DNA of 49,499 bases from Planctomycetota bacterium (GTDB lineage Bacteria > Planctomycetota > SZUA-567 > H5-PLA8), in assembly GCA_023150555.1 (NCBI GenBank), contig JAKLKQ010000006.1, positions 115,726 to 165,224 of the forward strand, written 5' to 3'. Shown one piece after another: positions 23,365 to 31,993 of this stretch. Made by a program: the position numbers and the translations under genes. A model generated the notes under the pieces. It was not told where the DNA came from and searched no databases. It saw only the letters and a program-made list of their open reading frames with translations. The first letter of the stretch is position 1, and every line of letters begins with the position of its first letter.

Positions 23365-26300
23365 TCACCGGCGGCAGGGGAATGGGCGGGCGCGCGGCGC
23401 CGCGCGGCCGCCGCCTCCGCGCGGCTCGACGGGCGGCGCGGGCGGCGCGACGCCGCAGGCCAGCTCGAGCGTCTGGACGCGTTCGCCCTTCGTGGTGTCC
23501 CAGAATTCGATCGTGTAGGTCCCCGGCTTCATACCGCGCAGGATCAGCGAGGCGCCGGCGACTTCCAGCTTCACGTTGCGCGTGTGGGCCACGGTGGGGT
23601 GGAAGACCCACACGTAGGCGCGGCGGTCGCTGGCGAGCATGCGCGCTTCCAGCGGCCAGTTGGGCGAGTTCAGGTCGGGCTTGCCGGGTTCGAGGTTCCC
23701 CTCGCCGGCCTTCGCGTCGCAGCGCAGGTCTTCGTCCTTCAGGTAGTTCGCCAGCGCGCGGTATTCGCCGTAGCGGTCGTCAAAGTGGACGTGCAGCCAC
23801 CACCAGTAGCCGGTCGCGCCGGCCAGCGGCTGGACCAGGCTGCCCCACAACCCGCAGTGCAGGTCGGCATCGAGGTTGGCGAGGGTGTTGTTGACCTTCT
23901 TGCGCCCCGCGCGGTCGACTTCGACGCCCATCCAGTGGCGGCCCTGTTCCTCGACCAGCACGGGCTTGTCGAAGATGCCCATGCCCTTAAAGGTGCCGCC
24001 CCAGAAGGCGGGATTGCCTTTCCAGAAATAGTCGAGTGCCAGCGCGGCGTCCTTCTTGTCGCCGAGTTCGTCGAAGGCCGAGTACGCGTTGGACATGGCG
24101 ATGTCCACGCCCGGGCGGGAGAGCGTCCCCACGCCGCGCACGGGATGGCTGAAGTGCGTGCTGACGAGATGCTTGTTCGGATCCAGCGCCTTCAGGCACT
24201 CGGCCATCTGGTCGTGCCAGCTTTCGATGTGGGGCGCGGGCTTGTCGGGTTGGCCGAAGCCCTGCGGCAGGCTCATGCGGTACTCGTCGGTGAACTCCAG
24301 CTCGCTGAAGAGCGCCCAGGACAGCACCGCGGGGCTGTGCCCCCAGCGCGCGACGATGTAGCGGAGCATGTTCTGGTGCTCGATCTTGGCCTCCGAACGC
24401 GTGAAGAACTCGCGCGGTACCGAGACCGGCCCGCCCAGCTCCACGTTGTACGGGTTGTTCTTCCATTCGGTGTCGATGACGTAGGAGAACTGGCCGTGGT
24501 TGGTCAGGCAGAGGTTGACGAAGACGCCGCGGCGCGCGGCCTCGTCGAGCACGTGGTCGATGCGCCATGCGTTGGGCAGGTTGTAGCGTCCCAGGCCCTG
24601 GTAGCCCGGCCAGTCGCGGCGCCACTGCAGCGCGCCCCACCACGAGCACAGCCACACGCGCGTCCAGTTGATGCCCGCCTTCTGGAACGCCGCGAAGTAG
24701 TCGTCGTACTGGTACGTCCCGCGCTTGGCGACGCGGTTCATGAACTCGTCGTTCCACTTCGGGTTATCGTACGGGCGGCGGTTGTCGGCGGGGCTGCGCA
24801 GGCAGGGGCCCAGCGCGTAGTAGAAGCTGCCGTCGTCGAAGGCCAGGTGCCGCCGGTCGTCCGCCACGCGCAGGAACCCGCGCCAGTCCGGCGCCGAATC
24901 CTTCGCCGCAAACGCGTCGCCGTCGATCGCCAGCTCCGCCACCGTCTTGCCCGGCGAGAAGACAACGCGGTCCACGCGCCGCTTGCCGCGCCAGTCGTAA
25001 CGCTGGTGGTGGTAGACCCAGTCGTCCTCGTTCTCGATCACCACGGGCGTGGGCGTGCCGTCGGGCGAGAAGGTCAGGTCGGTGGCCATAACGCTCTCGG
25101 CGGTATGGTACGCGCCGCCTTCGCGCAGCTCGAAGCGCACGCGGTGCGCACCCTCCTCGAGCACGCGGTAGCGCACGGTCCAGCGTTCGGCGCCGTCGGG
25201 TTCGACGATCTCCGCGCCGCCGGGCTCGGCCTCGCGGCGCTTGCACGGCTGGTCGAAGAACGCCGGGACGCGCACGGTCTTGCCCGATGGCGTCGTGACA
25301 ATCGCCGCCAGATCGGCCTGGCACGGGTCGAAGGGATTGCGGTAGGCGTGGTTGACCGAAAGGTGCGCGGTCCACAGATCGCCCTTGCGAAGCGCTTCGC
25401 CCTTCGCGGGCGAGGCATCGAGTAACTCGATGGCGCGCGGCGCTTCCCTTTCCGAAGCGAGGCGTTCGAAGCGCACGGCGCGCACGCGCGCGAAGCGGGC
25501 GCTGAGCGTCCTTTCGGGATGCGTGGTGAAGACGTGCAGGCCGATCTCCCGCACGCGCATGCGCGCGTACTTCGTCCAAGGCTTGGCGTGGCCGACGGGC
25601 TTCAGGCCCTGCGCGTTGCGTTCGGTCAGGTCGACGACGCAGGTGGTCCAGTCGCCGGGGCGCAGCAGGCCGGGAAGCAGGGCCTCGTACCAGCCTTCGT
25701 CCCGGTCGCGTAGGTGGACGCCTGCGCGCAGGTCGGACGGCGCGTCGGCGGAAAGCCATACATCGAAGAGCAGCGCGTCGGCGCCGTGGAAGTCGTCGGG
25801 CGGCGGCGCGCCGTACTGCGCGGCGCTCTGGTTGTACACCTTCTGCGCGCACAGCGAACCGGCGCCGCTGTGGCCGCGGATCTCGACGGCCTGCAAGGTG
25901 CCACCGGCCACGTCGCGCAGGTTGGCCAGCTGTACGCGGGCGGGCTTGGGCTCGCCGGGCGCCCACGCGCAGTCGCTGGTCGAGAACGCCGGCACGTCGG
26001 CGACGGTGCGGGGCTCCAGCGCCAGCGGGTGCAGCGCGTAGACAATCTTGGGGTTTGGCGGCGGCAGCTCGAGCGCATGCGGACGGTCGAACACCGCCGG
26101 CCAGCCGGCCAGAGCGCGTGCCAGCCTCGCGTGCAGCACATCGGCGCCGGGCGCGTTGAGCGTCGCCGTGACCAGCAGCGAGGAGACCGTCTCGTAGCAG
26201 CCCCAGCGCGCGAGCGCGTAGCGCGCGGAACGCAGCGCGAAGTCGATGCCGCGTTCGTCGGTCAGCAGCGCGCCGGGGCCTTCCAGCGCGCCGCCTTGCG

Positions 26301-27633
26301 CAGCGTTCAGCGGGTGGCTTTCCCAGGTGAAGACACCCTGCCGCGCGAAGGGTTCGCCGTCCACCAGCACCAGCGGGCGCGGTTTCGTTGTCGCGGAGAG
26401 CATCGCGTCCATGCGCGCGGCCAGCGCGAAGTCGGGGCGCATCTCGCCGCCGAAGCGCCCCCAGCGCGTGTTCCAGAACGGCACCGGGCGCCAGGCCGTC
26501 TTCTGCACCGGCGGCTCGGCGACCGTCCACTGCGACGCCGCGCCGTCCTTGCCCCTTCCGTTGGCAACGCTCAGCAGCCAGGCCTTGGGCGCGCCGTCCC
26601 ACAGGCCCTTCGCGGCCGGGTCTCGCAAAGCGTTTACGGGCGCCTCCAGCGGCACGTCCCAGCGTTCGGCGTAAAGCTTCGGCGCGGGCCGGGCAGGCGC
26701 GCGCGGAATGGCCGCGATTGCCAAGGTCCAGCTCTTCTCGCCGCAGGTGATCGTGACGGTATCCTTGTCCTCGAACCCTTGCAGATGCGCGCGGAAAACC
26801 GGCGCGCCGGCGGGCTCCATGCGCCACGCCCCGCCGTCGCGCACGGCGTAGTAGCCCTGGTCGAGATACGCGAGCGCCTCGCCGTAGTCCGCCTTCACGC
26901 GCACGTCGCCGTCGCCTTCGATCGCGAAGGGATCTTCGGGCAGCGGATCGATGCGGAAGCACAAGGTCCCGAGACAGGCGAGTCCGTCCGTAGGGTACTC
27001 CAGCTTCACGTCCAGCAAGCGCGCGGGTGGCGGCGTGCCGGCGCGGGGCTCAAGCTCCAGGCGCGGCTCGCGCAGGTCGATGTTGACGCTCCCGGTGCTC
27101 TCGGTCTCGACGCGCAGCGTGATGGCGACGACTTCCGACGCGGCCAGCGCGTCCCACGGGCGCTGGTGGCCGACGGGCACCAGGAAGCCGGCGTCGGGTG
27201 CGAAGGCCAGCGCCACCGGCGTGCGCTGCCCCGCGGAGGCGACCGTCTGCGGGCGCGCGCCCGCGTACAGGCCGCCGACGCGGCTTTCGACCAGCCAGCG
27301 CAGGCGCACCGCGCGCGCCGGGCGCTTGGGCAGGAAGGCCGATACCGAGAGCGTACGGGCCAGGCGCAGGTCCCACGGCCGCAGCGCCGGCGCCTGCACG
27401 CGTCGCTGCGCGGCGGCGCCGCTGGACTGGGCCTGCCAGAACTTCTCGGCACTGGTCGCGAAGGCCGCTTCGAGGTCCTTCGCGGAGGGGTAGATCGGTT
27501 CGAGGCGTTCGAGCCCACCCGCCGAAGCCGCCACCGGACGCGCGCCCGCCAGCGAGAGCGCCAGCAATGCGGCGAGCAGGACTCCTCTATAAGGAGCGCC
27601 CTTAGGGCGGGTGCGGTACGGGGCAGGGGCCAC
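23365..27633 (-). CDS. Very large secreted glycoside-hydrolase-like protein (TIM-barrel, GH5-like catalytic region)
   Basis: The protein has about 1,420 residues. A GTG preceded by GAGGA gives a normal signal peptide (RGVLLAALLALSLAGARPVA); an ATG 93 nt upstream would give an odd extension. The N-terminal two thirds are beta-rich modules (several like carbohydrate-binding or DUF5060-type domains, for example DLWTAHLSVNHAYRNPFDP). The catalytic-looking region carries NWTRVWLCSWWGALQW, RGVFVNLCLTNHGQF, the acid/base candidate in VLSWALFSELEF and the nucleophile candidate in KPVLVEEQGRHW, then ATGYWWWLHVHF. This order suits clan GH-A enzymes, but the family is not assigned. The end VAPPAPPVEPRGGGGRAA runs into low-complexity sequence that may reflect a frameshift. 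Confidence 0.82.
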   Translation of the reverse strand: MAPAPYRTRPKGAPYRGVLLAALLALSLAGARPVAASAGGLERLEPIYPSAKDLEAAFATSAEKFWQAQSSGAAAQRRVQAPALRPWDLRLARTLSVSAFLPKRPARAVRLRWLVESRVGGLYAGARPQTVASAGQRTPVALAFAPDAGFLVPVGHQRPWDALAASEVVAITLRVETESTGSVNIDLREPRLELEPRAGTPPPARLLDVKLEYPTDGLACLGTLCFRIDPLPEDPFAIEGDGDVRVKADYGEALAYLDQGYYAVRDGGAWRMEPAGAPVFRAHLQGFEDKDTVTITCGEKSWTLAIAAIPRAPARPAPKLYAERWDVPLEAPVNALRDPAAKGLWDGAPKAWLLSVANGRGKDGAASQWTVAEPPVQKTAWRPVPFWNTRWGRFGGEMRPDFALAARMDAMLSATTKPRPLVLVDGEPFARQGVFTWESHPLNAAQGGALEGPGALLTDERGIDFALRSARYALARWGCYETVSSLLVTATLNAPGADVLHARLARALAGWPAVFDRPHALELPPPNPKIVYALHPLALEPRTVADVPAFSTSDCAWAPGEPKPARVQLANLRDVAGGTLQAVEIRGHSGAGSLCAQKVYNQSAAQYGAPPPDDFHGADALLFDVWLSADAPSDLRAGVHLRDRDEGWYEALLPGLLRPGDWTTCVVDLTERNAQGLKPVGHAKPWTKYARMRVREIGLHVFTTHPERTLSARFARVRAVRFERLASEREAPRAIELLDASPAKGEALRKGDLWTAHLSVNHAYRNPFDPCQADLAAIVTTPSGKTVRVPAFFDQPCKRREAEPGGAEIVEPDGAERWTVRYRVLEEGAHRVRFELREGGAYHTAESVMATDLTFSPDGTPTPVVIENEDDWVYHHQRYDWRGKRRVDRVVFSPGKTVAELAIDGDAFAAKDSAPDWRGFLRVADDRRHLAFDDGSFYYALGPCLRSPADNRRPYDNPKWNDEFMNRVAKRGTYQYDDYFAAFQKAGINWTRVWLCSWWGALQWRRDWPGYQGLGRYNLPNAWRIDHVLDEAARRGVFVNLCLTNHGQFSYVIDTEWKNNPYNVELGGPVSVPREFFTRSEAKIEHQNMLRYIVARWGHSPAVLSWALFSELEFTDEYRMSLPQGFGQPDKPAPHIESWHDQMAECLKALDPNKHLVSTHFSHPVRGVGTLSRPGVDIAMSNAYSAFDELGDKKDAALALDYFWKGNPAFWGGTFKGMGIFDKPVLVEEQGRHWMGVEVDRAGRKKVNNTLANLDADLHCGLWGSLVQPLAGATGYWWWLHVHFDDRYGEYRALANYLKDEDLRCDAKAGEGNLEPGKPDLNSPNWPLEARMLASDRRAYVWVFHPTVAHTRNVKLEVAGASLILRGMKPGTYTIEFWDTTKGERVQTLELACGVAPPAPPVEPRGGGGRAAPRARPFPCRR

Positions 27634-27889
27634 GGGCGTCCTCAAGTGGGTGTGCCGACACCGGTTAGACGGGCCTTCCGGCTGCCATAGTTCATACAAT
27701 CGGCCCTGTGGAAATAAATCGGTCATTGCACAGGTGCGTTAAAGCCTTGACCGGCCCGCGCGTCCGCAATACGAAGGCTCCCGGCCCTCATTAAAGAGGT
27801 GAACAGGCGTGCGTTGCGGGACGTCAAGGCGAAAGAAGCCCGTGGCGTCATCGGCGTCGCCAACCCCGGCAAGTAAAGGAGAAGCCCCT

Positions 27890-28441
27890 ATGGTCCGCCG
27901 TCTCGCCGTTGCGTTCGCTGTGGCCGTGCTGCTGTTGGGCGTGAAGGCCGGCGCGGAGGAAGGCGAAGGCGCCGCGCCCGCGCCCGTGGAGACGAAGGTC
28001 TCGTTGTCGGGCCTGCACATCTGCTGCGGATCCTGCACCAAGGGGATCAACAACGCGGTGGCGAAGGTCGAAGGCGCGAAGGTCGCCGTGGACGCGAAGG
28101 CCAAGACGGCGGCCGTCAGCGGAAAGGACGCCGAGACCGTACAGAAGGCGCTCGACGAGATCGCCGCCGCGGGTTTCCACGGCGCAACCGGCGACGAGAA
28201 GCTGGCCATCAAGGACGACAGCGGCGCGCCCGAAGGCAAGGTCAAGAGCCTGAAACTCAGCGGCGCGCACAACTGCTGCGGCGGCTGCAACAAGGGCCTG
28301 GTCGCGGCGGTGAAGAAGGTCGAAGGCGTCACCGATGCCGCCACGGCGCAGAAGGTCGTCACCGTCACGGGCGACTTCGACGCAAAGGCCGTCGTAAAGG
28401 CCGCCAACGACGCGGGCTACCACGTCAAGGCCGCCGAGTAA
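27890..28441 (+). CDS. Exported protein with two heavy-metal-associated-like domains (HxCCxxC)
   Basis: AAGGAG 9 nt before the ATG sets the start. A signal peptide (AVAFAVAVLLLGVKAGA) precedes two copies of an HMA-like ferredoxin fold. Each opens with the unusual motif H-x-C-C-x-x-C: GLHICCGSC (H43, C45, C46, C49) and GAHNCCGGC (H127, C129, C130, C133), where classic HMA domains have GMxCxxC. Both copies continue with an NxAVxKVEG helix (INNAVAKVEGAK; LVAAVKKVEGVT) and a beta strand with a hydrophobic KTAAVSG/KVVTVTG pattern. It probably binds a soft metal such as copper outside the cytoplasm (inference). A strong hairpin follows. It is transcribed away from the glycosidase-like gene. Confidence 0.85.
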   Translation: MVRRLAVAFAVAVLLLGVKAGAEEGEGAAPAPVETKVSLSGLHICCGSCTKGINNAVAKVEGAKVAVDAKAKTAAVSGKDAETVQKALDEIAAAGFHGATGDEKLAIKDDSGAPEGKVKSLKLSGAHNCCGGCNKGLVAAVKKVEGVTDAATAQKVVTVTGDFDAKAVVKAANDAGYHVKAAE

Positions 28442-28468
28442 GCGCCGCACCTTAGTCAACGCAACACC

Positions 28469-28502
28469 AGCGGCCCGGGCGCCTGAAAACGCCCGGGCCG
28501 CT
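28469..28502 (+). terminator. Long GC hairpin after the twin-HMA gene
   Basis: AGCGGCCCGGGCG pairs perfectly over 13 bp with CGCCCGGGCCGCT around CCTGAAAA. Only a short, weak T-stretch follows, so termination is likely but not certain. Confidence 0.65.
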
Positions 28503-28557
28503 TCGTAGGAAGACGGCGTAACCTTCCCTGTTCCGCGAGCCGATTTTCGGAAAAGAA

Positions 28558-28587
28558 TTGAGTATTGAAGATGAGGAAATCTATACA
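28558..28587 (+). promoter_or_regulatory. Candidate promoter of the 111-residue unknown
   Basis: TTGAGT, an 18-nt spacer and TATACA lie about 63 nt before the start codon, in an AT-rich stretch. Confidence 0.5.
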
Positions 28588-28650
28588 ATCACCCGGCAGG
28601 AGCTGGTGGCGCGCTGTTTTCGCTGAACCGCAGGACCGGCGGGGCCGCCG

Positions 28651-28986
28651 ATGACCCTCGATGAAGTAGGAACCCGGATCGACGACGTGCCCGAGCATAT
28701 GCGCACGGGCGCCGAGTATTGGCTTGTCACGAAGAAGTGGGAACCCGGCGCGCTGCTGCAGGCGCTGGTGCCCGCTTTCCAGGCCGAAGGCTGGAAGCTC
28801 GGCTACTCCGAACGCCACAGCTACTATTTCAACAAAGGCGGCAAGGAATTGACGCTTTGCGTGGATACTTCGCCCACCGGCTGGTGCCGCCGAGGCGCGC
28901 CGGCGGGGCAGGTGACCTATGAAGGCCCGCGCTGGCCGGTGCGCTACCGCGAACGGTTGATCGTGGAGGTCTTCCGCGCGCGGTAA
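28651..28986 (+). CDS. Small soluble protein of unknown function
   Basis: The 111-residue product has no signal peptide or membrane segment. It looks like one alpha/beta domain: an amphipathic helix (LLQALVPAFQAEGWKLGY), then strands SYYFNKGGKELTLCVDTSP, and a basic end RYRERLIVEVFRAR. The pattern WKLGYSERHSYYF is distinctive, but I cannot assign a family. A purine-poor leader with GGGG precedes the ATG. The long, balanced composition and its own promoter candidate argue that it is real. It is followed by repeat sequence and then another unknown gene. Confidence 0.65.
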   Translation: MTLDEVGTRIDDVPEHMRTGAEYWLVTKKWEPGALLQALVPAFQAEGWKLGYSERHSYYFNKGGKELTLCVDTSPTGWCRRGAPAGQVTYEGPRWPVRYRERLIVEVFRAR

Positions 28987-28994
28987 CGAAAAGC

Positions 28995-29025
28995 GGCTCA
29001 CGCAAAGGCGCAAAGACGCCAAGAA
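28995..29025 (+). repeat. CACGCAAAG-type repeat
   Basis: CTCACGCAAAGGCGCAAAGA and the next bases are a variant of the dispersed repeat ends (CACAGAG class) seen elsewhere here; no inverted partner is obvious. Confidence 0.55.
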
Positions 29026-29091
29026 CGGAATCCGATCGGATCTGCGGAAAGGCCGGCGGGCATCCGTCGAATAGAGTCTCAGGAGGCTGCT

Positions 29092-29715
29092 ATGACTCCG
29101 CCTTTGGGCACTACAATCCGTGTCGAGGACGAATGGGGCACGCCGAAGTTGGTGTTGCCGCATAAGGCAAGCCCGATGCGGTATCTGTTTACCTTGGCTT
29201 CCATAGCCGTCTTGTGTGCGTGGGCATTGATTTGGACCTCGTTGACGAATGAGGTCGTGAATAACACCGAATGGTTCGAGGGATTCCTCGTTGTCTGGCT
29301 ATGCGCATGGACGTTAGTTGGAATATTGCACCTGTATACGCTGTACCGGCTGTATGCTGCCGGCGCGCCAGAGACCTTCACGTTTGCCCTGCCCAATCTG
29401 CAATACGATTCCGGAACGCCTCCTGTGAAATTACTTATTGGATTCGGATTCCGGCCGCAGACGGAATACTTCAAGTCCTTGGTTGCGAAGCGCAAGCAGT
29501 TCACGATCACGCAGGGGGAACTTGCGAGCCTGCGATTGCGCGAACACGAGTCCGGCAACCGCCTGACGGTCGACTGCGGCGGCCAGCGCATCGAATTGGG
29601 TGCGAGTCTCAGCGAGATCGAGCGCGAGTGGCTCTTCAAGACGCTCGCGGCGCATTACGGCCTTCCGGAAGAGAAGAATAAATCAGAAGGCATCCCCGCC
29701 GGAACCTACATCTAG
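29092..29715 (+). CDS. Membrane protein of unknown function, two helices
   Basis: AGGAGG 6 nt before the ATG supports the start. Two membrane helices (YLFTLASIAVLCAWALIW and GFLVVWLCAWTLVGILHLY) form the first half. The second half is a soluble domain with strands ETFTFALPNLQYDSG, FTITQGELASLRLREHESG, RLTVDCGGQRIELGASLS, and a helix IEREWLFKTLAAHYGL. The soluble part resembles the small beta domain after paired helices in many Planctomycete membrane proteins (photosystem-assembly-like or PH-like), but I name no family. The gene is less GC-rich than its neighbours. Its stop is 4 bp before a repeat end. Confidence 0.72.
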   Translation: MTPPLGTTIRVEDEWGTPKLVLPHKASPMRYLFTLASIAVLCAWALIWTSLTNEVVNNTEWFEGFLVVWLCAWTLVGILHLYTLYRLYAAGAPETFTFALPNLQYDSGTPPVKLLIGFGFRPQTEYFKSLVAKRKQFTITQGELASLRLREHESGNRLTVDCGGQRIELGASLSEIEREWLFKTLAAHYGLPEEKNKSEGIPAGTYI

Positions 29716-29718
29716 CCT

Positions 29719-29751
29719 TACTCTGTGGTCTCTGTGTGCTCTGTGGTTAAG
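29719..29751. repeat. CACAGAG-type repeat between convergent genes
   Basis: TACTCTGTGGTCTCTGTGTG and the following bases are the inverted form of the repeat ends. The block exactly fills the gap between the membrane protein and the convergent PhyH gene. Confidence 0.7.
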
Positions 29752-29753
29752 AA

Positions 29754-30512
29754 CTACGCCGGCGGCGCGCCCATGATTTCCGCGTTCACCTTGAAGCGGT
29801 CGCTGCCGCGCACCAGGATCGGGCGGATGCGCCCCGCGTCGCTCCACTGGTCGGTCAGGAACTTCACTTCGGGCGTGGTGTAGCGCAGGCTGAAGGCCAC
29901 GCGCGGCACGTCCGACGTGTTGGGCTCGCTGCCGTGGAAGGTGGCCTCGTTGAAAAAGACGGCCTCGCCGGGGTTCATCTCCACGTCCAGCGCCTTCGAT
30001 TCGTCGACGGCGCCGACGGGAATGCCTTCGGCGAAGTGGCTGTTCTTGTCGCCAAGGTTCTCGTGCTTGACCGTCGTCTTGTGCGTGCCGGGAACGATGC
30101 GCAGGCAGCCGTTGGCCTTGAAGGTCGGGCCGACCGCGAACCACGCGGTGACGTTCTTCTTCGGCGCCATCGGCCAGTAGTGGCCGTCCTGGTGCCAGGG
30201 GATGCGCTTGCCGTTGCCGGGCTCCTTGTACCACCAATGCATCGCCCACAGGACCAGGTCGGGGCCGAGCAGGCCTTCCATCGCGTCGAGCACCCGCGGG
30301 TGCGTGGCCAGTTCGTACGCCCAGCGCAGGCGCAGCTGCCACGCGCTGAGGTACGCCTTCGTCGGCCCGGGCGCGTCCGGCGACTGCCCGATCTCCGCAA
30401 AGAAGCGCTCGTACACCGCGCGCGCTTCCTCGGCGCTCAGCACGGGGATCGGCCCGGTGTAGCCTTCGGCCTTGAACTGCTCGAGCGAGAACTTTTCGAC
30501 GGCGGTGGTCAT
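29754..30512 (-). CDS. Phytanoyl-CoA dioxygenase (PhyH)-like Fe(II)/2-oxoglutarate oxygenase
   Basis: The 252-residue protein has the PhyH double-stranded beta-helix with its iron triad: IPWHQDGHYW (H107, D109) and ATFHGSEPN (H193). SLRYTTPE supplies an arginine of the kind that binds 2-oxoglutarate (R210 or R204). MHWWYKEPGNGKR and GCLRIVPGTHK are typical family stretches. AGGAGA lies 9 nt before the ATG. Such enzymes are numerous in Planctomycetes and related groups and hydroxylate small molecules of mostly unknown identity. It heads, or belongs to, a same-strand set with the M14 carboxypeptidase and FAD oxidoreductase, separated by inverted-repeat elements. Confidence 0.92.
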   Translation of the reverse strand: MTTAVEKFSLEQFKAEGYTGPIPVLSAEEARAVYERFFAEIGQSPDAPGPTKAYLSAWQLRLRWAYELATHPRVLDAMEGLLGPDLVLWAMHWWYKEPGNGKRIPWHQDGHYWPMAPKKNVTAWFAVGPTFKANGCLRIVPGTHKTTVKHENLGDKNSHFAEGIPVGAVDESKALDVEMNPGEAVFFNEATFHGSEPNTSDVPRVAFSLRYTTPEVKFLTDQWSDAGRIRPILVRGSDRFKVNAEIMGAPPA

Positions 30513-30534
30513 GCTGGGTCTCTCCTAAAAAATC

Positions 30535-30700
30535 TAACCACAGAGATCACGGAGAACACAGAGGAAGAACTATTTGGTTCCTCTTGTGCCCAGGTCTCCA
30601 TGCGTGCCCAAGTTCCACTGCAAACAGACCCAAAACGGAACGCCTCCTGTTTCTCCCGTCTACTTCTTCTCTGCGTGCTCTGTGTTCTCGGTGGTTAAAA
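30535..30700. repeat. Intergenic element with CACAGAG-type inverted ends (copy C)
   Basis: AACCACAGAGATCACGGAGA on the left is matched on the minus strand by the right end (AACCACCGAGAACACAGAGC). The interior contains CTCCTGTTTCT, shared with copy D. The right end encodes the last residues (TTENTEHAEKK) of the M14 gene. Confidence 0.8.
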
Positions 30701-31814
30701 AAGTCCTGAGTGCGGCCGCCAGGTCGCGGCCGAAGGCGCGCACGTTCTCGGGGCTGGTCGTCACCTCGCCGCAGTTCGCGTAGGGGACCTCGATGGAGGT
30801 CGCCGTTCCTGCCCATGGCTGCAGCGTCATCCAGCGCCCGAAACTCTTCAACGGCCCGTTGTAGTCGTTCCAGAGCTTCCCGAAGGGCAGGCCGTGGCGC
30901 ACTTCGTACGGCAGGGGGCCTCGCTTGCTCTTTTCGAGGATTCCGCCGAGGCGTTCGACGCGCGCCCAGTGATCGAGCTGCGGGCTGCCGACGAAGTAGA
31001 GCTGTTCGTTGCTGTCGCCGTTCTTCAGGTACGGGCAGTGCAGGTCCAGCGCGAAGTCGACGCCCTTTTTGCCCGTCTCGCGCGCCAGTGCCTTGATGGC
31101 CGTCACGCTGGCGTAGCGTCCGCCGTCGGGCGGCTCGCTGTAGTCGCGGTTGTGGTCGTAAGGCTTGCGGTTCTTGCCCTGGTCGCCGGCCTCGACGCCG
31201 TCCTTGTCCACGAACGGTACGGCCGCGATGGCGACGCGCCCGCGGTACCACGCGCCGAGCTCGTCGGGCGCGAGCGCCGCTTCGAGAATCCCTTCGAGCG
31301 CGTAGCTGGCCATGGCCTCGCAGCTGTGGTGGCGGCAGGTGAAGAGCATGCGGTACTGCTCGCTCCCGTCCAGGCGCCCGGCGTGCAGCAGTTCGACGTC
31401 GCGCCCGCCTTCGCTGCGGCAGAGCACGCTCGTCTTCAGCGCCGGATTTCCCTTGTGCCGCGCCAGGAACGCGCGCAGGTTCGTTTCGAGATAGGGCAGC
31501 CCGACGGCGAAGTAGACCTCGTTCGCGCCGTCCGCGAAGGTGTAGGTGAAGCTGTTGTCTTTCACCGACTCGATGCCGAGCCAGTTCCAGGTCGCGCCGC
31601 CGTCGGTGCTCACGCAGGGCCCGCGCGTGCCAAGCAGGCTGCGCTTGGCCTCGAAGGCGAACGTCACGGTGCGCCCGGCCGCGCCGCGCACGCGGAAACT
31701 CCAGTAGAACCAGAAGCCCTCGGTGTCGCGGATGTCCTGGCTGATGCGGGCGGTGTCGCCGCCGATGCCGCGCACGATCACGTTGCCGCCGGGAAAGTCG
31801 CAGTCGATCTGCAT
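30660..31814 (-). CDS. M14-family zinc carboxypeptidase-like protein
   Basis: The start ATG follows AAGGAT by 6 nt; an open frame continues upstream but only through another gene's shadow. The 384-residue protein has an N-terminal beta domain (about 1-115), as in cytosolic carboxypeptidases of the M14 family, then the catalytic domain. TCRHHSCEAMASYALEG gives the zinc ligands H163 and E166. KPYDHNRDYSEPPDGG carries the substrate-binding N-R pair, and VDFALDLHCPYL gives H259. FVDKDGVEAGDQGKNR is also typical. No signal peptide is evident. Its last residues come from repeat copy C, so the native C-terminus may have been altered. It sits between PhyH and FAD oxidoreductase genes; a role in peptide or amide cleavage is likely, the substrate unknown. 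Confidence 0.87.
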   Translation of the reverse strand: MQIDCDFPGGNVIVRGIGGDTARISQDIRDTEGFWFYWSFRVRGAAGRTVTFAFEAKRSLLGTRGPCVSTDGGATWNWLGIESVKDNSFTYTFADGANEVYFAVGLPYLETNLRAFLARHKGNPALKTSVLCRSEGGRDVELLHAGRLDGSEQYRMLFTCRHHSCEAMASYALEGILEAALAPDELGAWYRGRVAIAAVPFVDKDGVEAGDQGKNRKPYDHNRDYSEPPDGGRYASVTAIKALARETGKKGVDFALDLHCPYLKNGDSNEQLYFVGSPQLDHWARVERLGGILEKSKRGPLPYEVRHGLPFGKLWNDYNGPLKSFGRWMTLQPWAGTATSIEVPYANCGEVTTSPENVRAFGRDLAAALRTFLTTENTEHAEKK

Positions 31815-31832
31815 TGGTCTATCCTTAAAAGA

Positions 31833-31992
31833 ATTCACCACAGAGATCGCAGAGCACACAGAGGAAAACTTTTCTATTTCTTCCGAGTGCAAGTCTCCTG
31901 GTGATTTATCCAAACGTTCTACAGGCGAGCCGAGAACGGACCAATCTCCTGTTTCTTGTCCCAATTCCTTCTCTGTGTTCTCTGTGGTGAAA
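31833..31992. repeat. Intergenic element with CACAGAG-type inverted ends (copy D)
   Basis: The left end TTCACCACAGAGATCGCAGA is mirrored by the right end (TTCACCACAGAGAACACAGA on the minus strand). Length is about 160 bp and its interior is related to copy C. It fills the gap between the FAD oxidoreductase stop and the M14 gene start. Confidence 0.82.
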
Positions 31993-31993
31993 A

